DNA from: JANXYW01 sp964458665 | Lineage (GTDB): Bacteria; Chloroflexota; Dehalococcoidia; DSTF01; JACRBR01 | Assembly (NCBI GenBank): GCA_964458665.1 | Contig: CAYWOO010000056.1 | Span: forward strand, 18,030-82,029 | DNA: 64,000 nucleotides | Direction of reading: 5' to 3' | Shown here: piece by piece, positions 42,982 to 50,731 of the stretch | How the letters are laid out: every line of letters starts with the position of its first letter | How positions within the stretch are numbered: position 1 is the first letter of the stretch | The notes under the pieces: generated by a model | Told to the model about the DNA's origin: nothing | What the model saw: the letters and a program-made list of their open reading frames with translations, nothing else | Databases searched by the model: none | Program-made: the position numbers and the translations under genes

Positions 42982-44052
42982 GTGCCCCACTCCGATCCCT
43001 CGAATGTCGGCGCGCGGCCGCAGCGCAGCCCGGTCGCGCACATCGCCCGCAGCGCGTGGACGTTCCAGATCGTGTTCGCCGCCGTGCTGCTGGCGCTGGC
43101 CGTCTGGCAGATCGACCTGAGCGAACTGCTCCACGCGTTCGACCACGCCGCGTACGGCTGGCTCGCGGTGGCGCTGTCCATCTACTTCGCGGCGCGGATG
43201 GTCCACACCGTCGAATGGCAGATCACGCTCGTGAAGGTCGGACGCGCGCCATTCGGCGGCCTGTTCGGGGCGACCCTGATCGGATCGCTCGTCAATGCGG
43301 TGGTCCCGGCTGCGGCTGGTGACGTCGCGAAAATGCAGATCGTCGCGAATCGCTACGGGCTGTCGCGCGTGGGCCTCATCACGAGCCGCGGTGCGGAAAG
43401 CATCGTGAACGCATTCGTCATGGTGCTGTTCATCGCGCTCAGCTTTGCGCTTCCGGCTGCGGGCGTTGCGTCTGGCGGTGTGCTGCTGCTGATGGCGGCA
43501 GGCGCAGTGATCGTGTTCGCCGCGGCGGCGGTCGGCAGCAGACTCATTCCGGAGGAATTCCCGGACTGGCGTGTACTCACCTGGCTGCCTGCGCGGGTAC
43601 AGAGCCCGCTCCGCCAGCGATGGCCGAGCTTCCACGAAGGCCTCGAACTGGTGCGTAACCCGCGGCTACTATCTGTCGCGTTCGTCCTCAACATCGTCGG
43701 GTGGGTCGTCGACATCGCCATCATCTGGGCATACGGACGGACGTTCCACCTCGATGTTCCACTTGGAGCGTACGTATCGATCACGGTCGCGGTCGCAGTC
43801 ATCACCGTGTTCCCGCTGACGCCCGGCAACCTCGGCACCTATGAGGTTATCTTGCTCGGCGTGCTCAAGGCGTACCAGGTGCCCACGGAACAGGCGCTCG
43901 CCTTTGCCGTCGGGATGCACCTGATCAGCACGGCGTTCAACATCGCGCTCGGGCTGGTGGCGATGTGGATGATGGGGATTCGCCCAGGCGAACTGCTGCG
44001 CGTAAAGTCGAGCGCGAACAAGGACGCCGACACGGCCGCGGCATCGTCCTGA
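42982..44052 (+). CDS. Lysylphosphatidylglycerol synthase transmembrane-region (UPF0104/AglD-like) protein
   Basis: A 356-residue polytopic membrane protein with about eight helices, matching the flippase-like membrane part of LPG synthases without the aminoacyl-transfer domain. Hallmarks are SLVNAVVPAAAGDVAKMQIV (about 113-132), RGAESIVNAFVMVLF and FPLTPGNLGTYEVILLG (about 276-292). It may move a lipid or glycolipid across the membrane. The GTG at 42982 follows GGAGGAACGC. Confidence 0.85.
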   Translation: MPHSDPSNVGARPQRSPVAHIARSAWTFQIVFAAVLLALAVWQIDLSELLHAFDHAAYGWLAVALSIYFAARMVHTVEWQITLVKVGRAPFGGLFGATLIGSLVNAVVPAAAGDVAKMQIVANRYGLSRVGLITSRGAESIVNAFVMVLFIALSFALPAAGVASGGVLLLMAAGAVIVFAAAAVGSRLIPEEFPDWRVLTWLPARVQSPLRQRWPSFHEGLELVRNPRLLSVAFVLNIVGWVVDIAIIWAYGRTFHLDVPLGAYVSITVAVAVITVFPLTPGNLGTYEVILLGVLKAYQVPTEQALAFAVGMHLISTAFNIALGLVAMWMMGIRPGELLRVKSSANKDADTAAASS

Positions 44053-44077
44053 CGCAAAATCAGCGCCGCCACCGATT

Positions 44078-44102
44078 TGGTGTTCCGTTATGGTGTTCCG
44101 TT
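44078..44102. repeat. Short tandem direct repeat (2 x TGGTGTTCCGTT)
   Basis: Two exact 12-base copies separated by one base lie between the convergent membrane-protein and sialidase-like genes, directly before the palindrome at 44104. No function is evident. Confidence 0.6.
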
Positions 44103-44103
44103 G

Positions 44104-44122
44104 CGCGGGCTGTCAGCCCGCG
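44104..44122. repeat. Intergenic palindrome, CGCGGGC family, at convergent gene ends
   Basis: Perfect 8-bp arms (CGCGGGCT / AGCCCGCG) with a three-base centre lie between the stop of the 42982 gene and the stop of the 44113 gene, overlapping the latter. They could form a terminator-like hairpin, but no T-tract follows in either direction. It belongs to the same family as 10968 and 55117. Confidence 0.6.
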
Positions 44123-45258
44123 TGCTGCCTCGAAAGCGCGAGCCGCTCCAGCGCCGGTAGGGAGATCCGCGCCATCATGATGTTTGATGGCCGGAACATG
44201 CCCATCACCCACGTGATGTCCTTATCGGGCGGGCTCGTATAGTACGAGGCGTACAGCTCGTCGCCCTGCATGACGACGCCGGCGTACGACGTGTCGCCCG
44301 CGCTCGGCAGATCCGTGAGATACCGCAGGGCCTTCTCTTCGACGAGAAAGAGCGATGTGCGCTTGCGGCTGTACATGCCGCCCAGCTCCACGTACTTGCG
44401 CGCGTGCGTCGCCTGGTAGCGCGCGATGGCGTAGACGCGCCCGTTGTAGGGGAACAGGCACGGGCCATCGAGCCGCGTTACGGTGCTCTTCGCGTAGGTC
44501 CACGATTCGTACGGCGGCGGCGCGAGTGCGATCAGCGTGCATGCATCCGGGTCGCCCCACTGCGTGTCGGCGTGGCCCTCCAGGCGCGCAGTCGCCAGCA
44601 TGCGGCCGTCCGGCAGGAACTCGAAGTCCGTCTCGTCGTTTCCCTCGCCCTCGTACACCTGCGATACCTGCGTCCACTGCTCGCCGTTGGTCGACTTCAG
44701 CAGGATCGAGCGGCCGTGATCGTGCCAGTACGCAGTCACGTACCACGTGACGCCGTCGAGCGTCTTCGGCCGCCAGAACAGCCACCCCGGCGGGTCGATC
44801 GGCGCCATCGGCGTCCAGGTCTCACCGTCCGCGCTCGAGGTGTACACCGTGCCGGTAGGCACCGCGCGTAGCGTCAGGTTGGGCAGCACGTACAGAAACA
44901 AGCGCCCGTGGATCACTGCGAACTTCGGGTCGCGGTACTCGCGCCCGGTTTCGTTCTTGAACTCACGTACCTTCTCCCACAGGCGAGCCTCTCGTGAGCG
45001 CCAGAGCAACAGCCGGCTGCGGCGTGACCCCATGTGGTACGGCGACGTCTGGTGACAGAGATAGAACCAGCCGTCGAAGAACGCGAGATCGGTGTTGGAG
45101 TTGTGCCAGCCGCCGGCAACGGCGTCCCACGTCTCGGGTACGACATCGCGGTTCACGCCAGCAATCTTCGGCCGCAGCAGCACGCCCGCGATCACACCGG
45201 GCGCCTGGAACTGCAGCCGCTGGACGCGGCCGCGCAAGCGCCTGATCGTCCGATTCAT
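44113..45258 (-). CDS. Sialidase-like beta-propeller protein, function unknown
   Basis: A 381-residue protein with repeated strands like those of exo-sialidase/neuraminidase propellers. An Asp-box-like repeat is TVYTSSADGETWTPMAPIDP (about 128-147), and a second SILLKSTNGEQWTQVSQVYE (about 175-194). NTDLAFFDGWFYLCHQ and DPKFAVIHGRLFLYVLP fit propeller blades. No signal peptide is evident. It may be a glycoside hydrolase, but catalytic residues cannot be named. GGAAGG precedes the ATG at 45258. Confidence 0.65.
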   Translation of the reverse strand: MNRTIRRLRGRVQRLQFQAPGVIAGVLLRPKIAGVNRDVVPETWDAVAGGWHNSNTDLAFFDGWFYLCHQTSPYHMGSRRSRLLLWRSREARLWEKVREFKNETGREYRDPKFAVIHGRLFLYVLPNLTLRAVPTGTVYTSSADGETWTPMAPIDPPGWLFWRPKTLDGVTWYVTAYWHDHGRSILLKSTNGEQWTQVSQVYEGEGNDETDFEFLPDGRMLATARLEGHADTQWGDPDACTLIALAPPPYESWTYAKSTVTRLDGPCLFPYNGRVYAIARYQATHARKYVELGGMYSRKRTSLFLVEEKALRYLTDLPSAGDTSYAGVVMQGDELYASYYTSPPDKDITWVMGMFRPSNIMMARISLPALERLALSRQHAG

Positions 45259-45384
45259 GGCGATTCCTTCCGCTACGCGAGTCAAGCTAGATCACGCTTG
45301 CGCGCGGCGGAAGCAAAGAGACGGCCGATGCACAAGAATTACCATGCCACGGCCGGATTGTGCAGAGCGCCGTACTGGCGCTCG

Positions 45385-46509
45385 CTAGACGGCCGGCGTC
45401 AGCGCCCACATGTCGTCGATCTCGCCCTTGCCGTCGTTGCCGCCGAAGATGTACAGCTTGCCGCTCGCGTACACCGCGTCGGTGCTGTACCGCGCGGGTG
45501 GCGCCTCACCGGCAGCATCGACGCGCGACCAGGCCGCTGTAGCGATATCGTACACCCAGGTCTCGGCGTTCGGCCCGTCCGGTGTGTTGCCACCGACGGC
45601 GTACCAGCGCTTGCCGCTTTCGCCAAGGCTGGCGCCATAGAGGTTGCGCGGACCGGGCAGAACCGGTGGCTTGTTCTCCGCCCATACTCCCTTCGCCACG
45701 TCGAGTGTCCAGAAGTCGCCCAGGAATGGATTTGTGTCCGTCTGTCCGCCGAATAGCAGCATCGATCCGGATGCAGGCAGCCACAGGCAGCGCGTCAGGC
45801 AGCGTTCGATCGGCACTTCACCCGATGTCGCAATGTTCGTCCAGGCACCGCCGTTCAGGTCGAACGCCCATGTGTCGTCGAAGCGCCCGCGATCCGTGAA
45901 CCCATGCGAGATGAGGATGCGTCCGCCAGCCGCATCGTACGCACCGCCGGCCCCATAGCGTATCTGCGGCCGATCGGCCGATGCCGCATCGAGCTGTGTC
46001 CACCCCGAAGCGTCGAACGCCCAGACATCGTTGAAGAACGCGTCGCCGTTACCCTGACCCAGCGCGACGATCAGCCGTTTCTTCGCGCCGTCGTACGTGG
46101 CGTTGTGCGCGAAGCGCGGCTCCGGCGCCGCGCCTGTAGGCGCCATCTGCCGCCAGGACGCCGCTTTCGGATCGAACGTCCACAACTGGTTGTCCGCGAC
46201 GCCCTTCGCGCGTCCGCCAAACAGGTAGATCAGCCCGTCATCCGGATTGAAGGTCAGGCTGTGGTCACGCCGCGCGGCAGGGCCCGGTCCAGCCGGCACC
46301 CGCGTCCACGCGGGTTGCACCGGAGCTGCCGTCGGCGATGCGGCGGGCTGCGTCGTCGCGCCGCTGGTTGGCGATGGCGCAACCGTAGAGAGCGCTTTCT
46401 TCGCGTCATCGCCGCAGCCAGCGATTGCTATCGCGCCGATGCCCGCCGCGCCCGCCGCGGCGTTCCGCAGCAATGCGCGCCGTGAGATAACCATCTTGAA
46501 CCTGTCCAT
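45385..46509 (-). CDS. Exported Kelch-repeat beta-propeller lipoprotein
   Basis: A 374-residue protein. A twin-arginine-type signal (SRRALLRNAAAGAAGIGAIA) ends at IAGCGDD, a lipobox cysteine near residue 32. A Ser/Thr/Pro-rich linker is followed by about six Kelch repeats (for example LIYLFGGRAKGVADNQLWTF, MLLFGGQTDTNPFLGDFWTL, LYIFGGNDGKGEIDDMWALT). It would sit on the outside of the membrane as a binding scaffold. It is divergent from the ECF sigma factor gene. Confidence 0.85.
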   Translation of the reverse strand: MDRFKMVISRRALLRNAAAGAAGIGAIAIAGCGDDAKKALSTVAPSPTSGATTQPAASPTAAPVQPAWTRVPAGPGPAARRDHSLTFNPDDGLIYLFGGRAKGVADNQLWTFDPKAASWRQMAPTGAAPEPRFAHNATYDGAKKRLIVALGQGNGDAFFNDVWAFDASGWTQLDAASADRPQIRYGAGGAYDAAGGRILISHGFTDRGRFDDTWAFDLNGGAWTNIATSGEVPIERCLTRCLWLPASGSMLLFGGQTDTNPFLGDFWTLDVAKGVWAENKPPVLPGPRNLYGASLGESGKRWYAVGGNTPDGPNAETWVYDIATAAWSRVDAAGEAPPARYSTDAVYASGKLYIFGGNDGKGEIDDMWALTPAV

Positions 46510-46736
46510 GATCCTCCTTGGAGACGATTTCCTGACGCAGGGTATACGCGTTCGAGAGCTTGGCGGTTCTCGGCCGAGGTCACGCCGGCGCTGCTCGCTC
46601 CATCATCCGCGCGTGATCCGGTATGCCACTTGTCAACGGCTGGATGCAGCGGCGAATCGCCAACGCCACCGCGGCGCCCCCCCGCCGTCTACGTTGGCGC
46701 TTCGGCGGATTCCGCCAGCACGGTATAGTCGCGCTG

Positions 46737-47423
46737 ATGGTGGACGATACCGGCTCCGAGCCTGCCGATGACCTGGACGGGACGCCGGCCTCCGACAAAG
46801 ATCGAAGCGTCATCGCGGCGCTGCGTGCCGGCGATGACGACGCGTTTGCCGCGCTCGTCGAACGCTACAGCAGCCGACTTCAGCGACTGGCATTCGTCTA
46901 CGTGAGGGATCGGCATGTCGCCGAGGAAGTGGTCCAGGAGACGTGGATCGGCCTGCTACAGAGCATCCACCGCTTCGAGGGCCGCTCGTCACTCAAGACG
47001 TGGCTCTTCCGCATCTTGCTGAACGTTGCCCGCAGCCGCGCCCGCCGAGAGTCGCGTACGATCCCGTTTTCATCGCTCTTCGACGCGTCGACCGAAGCGG
47101 GCGAACCGTCCGTCGATGCCGACCGCTTCCAGCCGGCGGGCGCCCGCTGGCCCGACCACTGGACGACGCCCCCGGGCCAGTGGAGCCAGAACCCCGAATC
47201 GCAGGCCGCCTCGTCGGAGACGCGGGCGCACGTCAGTGCTGCCATCGGAACGCTGCCGGACAACCAGCGCGAAGTGATCACGCTGCGCGACATTGACGGA
47301 CTCACGTCGTTGGAGGTCTGTAACCTTCTCAAGATTTCCGACACTAATCAGAGAGTGCTTCTGCATCGGGCGCGCGGCAAGGTCCGCAAGGCGCTGGAAG
47401 TCTACGTCGGGGAGGCGCGGTAA
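46737..47423 (+). CDS. ECF-type RNA polymerase sigma factor
   Basis: A 228-residue sigma-70 family ECF factor. Region 2 is AALVERYSSRLQRLAFVYVR with HVAEEVVQETWIGLLQSIHR and FEGRSSLKTWLFRILLNVAR (about 36-105). Region 4 is IGTLPDNQREVITLRDIDGL followed by TSLEVCNLLKISDTNQRVLL (about 168-207). A linker of about 55 residues between them is longer than usual. TATAGT at 46724-46729 lies 7 bases before the ATG with no ribosome site, so the mRNA may be leaderless. The next gene is its probable anti-sigma factor. Confidence 0.92.
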   Translation: MVDDTGSEPADDLDGTPASDKDRSVIAALRAGDDDAFAALVERYSSRLQRLAFVYVRDRHVAEEVVQETWIGLLQSIHRFEGRSSLKTWLFRILLNVARSRARRESRTIPFSSLFDASTEAGEPSVDADRFQPAGARWPDHWTTPPGQWSQNPESQAASSETRAHVSAAIGTLPDNQREVITLRDIDGLTSLEVCNLLKISDTNQRVLLHRARGKVRKALEVYVGEAR

Positions 47424-47426
47424 GGA

Positions 47427-47690
47427 GTGAGCATCGACGACGAGATCACCTGCAAAGAGATTGTGGAGTTGGTGACCGAGTATCTCGAGTCTGCCATGTC
47501 CGAGCCCGATCGCGCCCGCTTCGATGACCACCTCAGCATATGCCGCGGCTGCGCCAACTACCTTGATCAGATGCGCGAGACGATCCGCGTCACCGGTACG
47601 CTCACGGAGGATTCGTTGTCGCCGGCCGCGAAAGCTAACCTGCTCACCGCCTTTCGCGACTGGAAGCGCGGCGCCGCGCCTTCAAGCTAG
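47427..47690 (+). CDS. Zinc-binding anti-sigma factor (ZAS-like)
   Basis: An 87-residue protein with the HxxxCxxC motif H35-C39-C42 (DDHLSICRGC) of zinc anti-sigma domains. There is no membrane segment, so it acts in the cytosol, perhaps sensing redox change. It starts at a GTG 3 bases after the sigma factor stop. Pairing with the ECF sigma gene supports the call. Confidence 0.88.
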   Translation: MSIDDEITCKEIVELVTEYLESAMSEPDRARFDDHLSICRGCANYLDQMRETIRVTGTLTEDSLSPAAKANLLTAFRDWKRGAAPSS

Positions 47691-47708
47691 CTCCTCGCAG
47701 GGCCATCC

Positions 47709-48482
47709 TCACCCGTGCCGCGTCGAAATCCCGCCGTCGACCGGAATCACCGTACCCGTGAGGTACGAGCCCGCGCGCGACGCGAGGAAGATCGCCGTCC
47801 CCGCCATGTCATCGGGTCGCCCAATGCGACGCAGCGGGCACGATGCCCGGATTGAATCGCCAAACTTCTTCAGCGTGTCCGCCATCATCTTGCTCTCGAA
47901 CGGTCCCGGCGCGATCGCGTTGACGGTGATCCTGCTGCCTGCCAGCCGGTGCGCCAGCGTGCGCGTCAGGTGGTGCACCGCTGCCTTGCTCGACGAGTAT
48001 GCGTACGTCTCCAACGCGGGCGCCTGCAACCCGTCGATCGAGCCGATGTTGATCACACGCGCCGGATCGTCGTCGCTGGCGGCCCGCTCCAGCAGCGGCG
48101 TCATGAAGCGCGTCAGGTTGAACACGCCCTTCACGTTCAGCGCGAACACCTTGTCGAACGCCCCGTCCGGGTACTCGGCCAGCGGCGCACCCCAGTTGGC
48201 GCCCGCGTTGTTCACCAGCACGTGCACCCGCTCTTCGCGTGCCCCAACGGCCGCCGTCAGTTCGCGGCACCCGGCCTCCGTGCTCAGGTCCGCGGGAATC
48301 GCGACGCAACTCCCGGCCTTCGACAGCTCCGCCTCTACCTCGCGGCAGACTTCGGCGTTGCGCGACGAGATGTAGACTTTCGCGCCCGCTTCGACGAACC
48401 CGCGCGCGATCATCAGCCCGATGCCACGCGACCCGCCGGTCACGACGACGACCTTGCCTTCGACGGAGAACAATCCACTCAC
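47709..48482 (-). CDS. SDR family oxidoreductase
   Basis: A 257-residue short-chain dehydrogenase. TGGSRGIG is at about 13-20, NNAG near 92, the catalytic serine in NIGSIDGLQA, and Y-x-x-x-K in TYAYSSSKAAVH. The C-terminal GTVIPVDGGIS is standard. It resembles 3-oxoacyl-ACP reductase/gluconate dehydrogenase-type SDRs; the substrate is undecided. AAGGAG precedes the GTG at 48482. It is convergent with the anti-sigma gene, 18 bases apart. Confidence 0.88.
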   Translation of the reverse strand: MSGLFSVEGKVVVVTGGSRGIGLMIARGFVEAGAKVYISSRNAEVCREVEAELSKAGSCVAIPADLSTEAGCRELTAAVGAREERVHVLVNNAGANWGAPLAEYPDGAFDKVFALNVKGVFNLTRFMTPLLERAASDDDPARVINIGSIDGLQAPALETYAYSSSKAAVHHLTRTLAHRLAGSRITVNAIAPGPFESKMMADTLKKFGDSIRASCPLRRIGRPDDMAGTAIFLASRAGSYLTGTVIPVDGGISTRHG

Positions 48483-48693
48483 GAGCGCGGCTCCTTTCAG
48501 CCAGAGAACAGATCCGGAACGCCGCGCTCCAGCCGACGGCGCGGAACGCGGGCAGCCTGCGTTAGGGCGATGAAGGTCGCTTCGGATTATCATGGAAGCG
48601 CAAGTAGGCGGCCAATCACGGTCAGCACGCCAACACCTCAGCGCTCTCCGCGGTGAATCGATGCTTATTGCTGTGCTGGAAGGTGCTGTATCG

Positions 48694-48830
48694 TCAGATT
48701 CGCACGGACCGACTGCGATGCCGCGTCGTCAGATCCAGACCCACCCAGCCGAAATCGGGGCGGTACGCCTGTACCCATGCGTGTAGGCGCGGATCTGTCT
48801 GTCCGCATGCGGGCACAATGCTCCTGCGAC
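48694..48830 (-). pseudogene. Transglutaminase-like domain fragment
   Basis: In the 364 bases between the SDR and the ECF S-component gene, a minus-strand frame reads GQTDPRLHAWVQAYRPDFGW followed by VGLDLTT. This is the HAWVExYxPGxGWxGxDPT block of bacterial transglutaminase-like (Cys-His-Asp) domains, with the histidine and aspartate present. There is no start, no upstream cysteine region and a stop soon after. It is a remnant of a lost gene at the end of the cobalamin operon. The rest of this stretch holds nothing I can support. Confidence 0.55.
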
Positions 48831-48846
48831 GCACGCGGGTACGGCG

Positions 48847-49683
48847 CTACTCGGAAATCGTCACGAGAAATCGATCGTGAAATCGCACCAGCACATCCAG
48901 CACAGGCCGCCCCGCGACGGCGATGAGCACCGCGTTCGCAACCGCGCGCCACGCGTCCCATCCAGCCGACGTCAGCACGTAGAACGCCCAGTAGTGACGC
49001 AGCGTCGGTACGAATCCCAGGCCCGCGTGCCACGAGATGTCCTCGCTCGTCACGGTGTACGGCCAGAACCAGATGTTCATCAGCGCGCCGAAGGCGAAGC
49101 CCGCTACGATGCCGAACGCCATCAGCAACACGATCTCGCTGCGCCTTCCGCGGACGAACGACGGCCGCACCGCGCCCAGCCAGCCGCTCGTCATCCCCAG
49201 CCAGCCCGAGGCGAACATCTGAAACGGCACCCACGGACCGAACCCGCCCGAGACGAACGCCGACACGGCCAGCGACAGGGCTCCGAGCAGAAAGCCGAAG
49301 CGCGGCCCGAAGACGTACCCGCTGAGGATGATCAGAAAGAAGAACGCGCTCGCGCCAGCCGGCAGCGTCGGCAAACGCAGCGCGGCAGCGGCCACGGTCA
49401 GCACGGCCAGCGCCGACGCGACCTTCGCGTTCATGCCACCCGATGCCAGCTCGATGAGGAAGAGCAGGGCGGCGAGGCCAGCCAGCAGGCCGAAGATCAG
49501 CGGCGCATCGCCGGCGTGCGCGCCGGTTTCGGTCCGCGGCGCCGTCGAGAGCACGAACGGGTACAAGAACGCCGCCACGCCGACGGCACTCGCCACCAGC
49601 AGCGTCAGCGGCGACGCCATGCGCGCCAGCGCCGGCTTCGGCATCGCCGGCACGCGCGCCAGTTCGAGCGTAGCGTCACGCAT
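48847..49683 (-). CDS. ECF transporter S component (predicted cobalamin-specific)
   Basis: A 278-residue membrane protein with about eight hydrophobic segments. The stretch LSGYVFGPRFGFLLGALSLA followed by VSAFVSGGFGPWVPFQMFAS (about 134-173) is characteristic of ECF substrate-binding S proteins. Its ligand is predicted to be a corrinoid because the operon is headed by a cobalamin riboswitch and contains transcobalamin-like proteins. The start ATG overlaps the end of the DUF4430 gene by 8 bases. It is last in the operon. Confidence 0.85.
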   Translation of the reverse strand: MRDATLELARVPAMPKPALARMASPLTLLVASAVGVAAFLYPFVLSTAPRTETGAHAGDAPLIFGLLAGLAALLFLIELASGGMNAKVASALAVLTVAAAALRLPTLPAGASAFFFLIILSGYVFGPRFGFLLGALSLAVSAFVSGGFGPWVPFQMFASGWLGMTSGWLGAVRPSFVRGRRSEIVLLMAFGIVAGFAFGALMNIWFWPYTVTSEDISWHAGLGFVPTLRHYWAFYVLTSAGWDAWRAVANAVLIAVAGRPVLDVLVRFHDRFLVTISE

Positions 49684-50731
49684 CGAGCTGCCTCCGCCGA
49701 TACCACATGAAGCCGCCCACCGCGGCCAGCGCCGCCACGACCGAGCCGAAGCCCGCGACCGGCACGATGTCGAAGCCGTCACCGTTGCGTCGCTGCGCCG
49801 TTGACGCGTTTCGCAGGCCGGCATCCGGCTCCACGATCGCGACGCCGGCCTTTGGAGTGTTGGTCGGCACGTCGGGGCTCGCCGTGGACGAAGCGCCCGC
49901 GCTCACCGATGCAACCGGCGTCACCGCTGCTCCCGCGACAGCGTTCACGGATGACGCCGACGCGGCAGCGTTCGGCGCGCTCGCCGAATTAGGAGGCGCG
50001 TCCGTTGCCGCCGTCGGTGCCTCGGATGTGGAGCCGGCGGGCCCCGCGAGCGACGTCGTCGCCGCGGACGGCGTCGCAGGACGAGGCGTCGAGGCGGGTG
50101 GTTCCGATGGCTCTTCCGCTGGTGCTGACTCCACGGTTGCCGGTGTTGGTGTCGCAGTCGGCGGCTGCGACGTTGCCGTCCGTGTGGGCGTCGTCGTCGG
50201 CAGGGGGCAGACCGAACCAGGACCCTCTGGCGCGGCGCCGTTGCCCGGGCCCCACGACCAGCCGTCCGTATCGCCGTCGTGAATCACGCGCAACGCACTC
50301 CCTACTGGAGAGAGCTGCCACGCGTTGTTCTTCCACTGAAAGTACGCCCAGTACTGGCAGGGATTGCTCTTGCAGAACTTGAAGCAGTCCGCTGAGTCGG
50401 TGCTCCCTGTTTCGTCGATAGCGCATACGCCCACGCCGCCCGTGCTGCCCAGCACGAGACTTAAACCGGAACGTTGCAGCAGATCAAGGCCGCTGATCGA
50501 GTCTTCGTTGAACAGAACGCAGATCTTCCGAGTCGGCTTACCATCACCGAACGTGATGACGATCGCGGCGGAATGCACGTCGGCAGCGTTCGCTGCGCTC
50601 TCTGCCGGAACACAAACCGAAGCTCCGCCCGCCGTGCTCGCCGCCGAACTCGCCTGCGCCGTCGTTCCGAGCCCGATCGCCAACGCGAGTGCGAAGAACA
50701 GCGCACCTGCCATCGCAAGGCGAAGCCTCAT
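49676..50731 (-). CDS. Secreted, membrane-anchored DUF4430 (transcobalamin beta-domain-like) protein
   Basis: A 351-residue exported protein. A signal peptide (about 1-27) is followed by a DUF4430 domain (about 50-165): KPTRKICVLFNEDSISGLDL, then CQYWAYFQWKNNAWQLSPVG and RVIHDGDTDGWSWG, the same folding unit as the C-terminal beta domain of intrinsic factor and transcobalamin. Then comes a long Ser/Thr/Pro/Ala linker (about 175-310) and a C-terminal membrane helix with a basic end (GFGSVVAALAAVGGFMWYRR). It probably helps capture cobalamin at the surface. The ATG at 50731 overlaps the ATPase stop by four bases. Confidence 0.82.
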   Translation of the reverse strand: MRLRLAMAGALFFALALAIGLGTTAQASSAASTAGGASVCVPAESAANAADVHSAAIVITFGDGKPTRKICVLFNEDSISGLDLLQRSGLSLVLGSTGGVGVCAIDETGSTDSADCFKFCKSNPCQYWAYFQWKNNAWQLSPVGSALRVIHDGDTDGWSWGPGNGAAPEGPGSVCPLPTTTPTRTATSQPPTATPTPATVESAPAEEPSEPPASTPRPATPSAATTSLAGPAGSTSEAPTAATDAPPNSASAPNAAASASSVNAVAGAAVTPVASVSAGASSTASPDVPTNTPKAGVAIVEPDAGLRNASTAQRRNGDGFDIVPVAGFGSVVAALAAVGGFMWYRRRQLDA

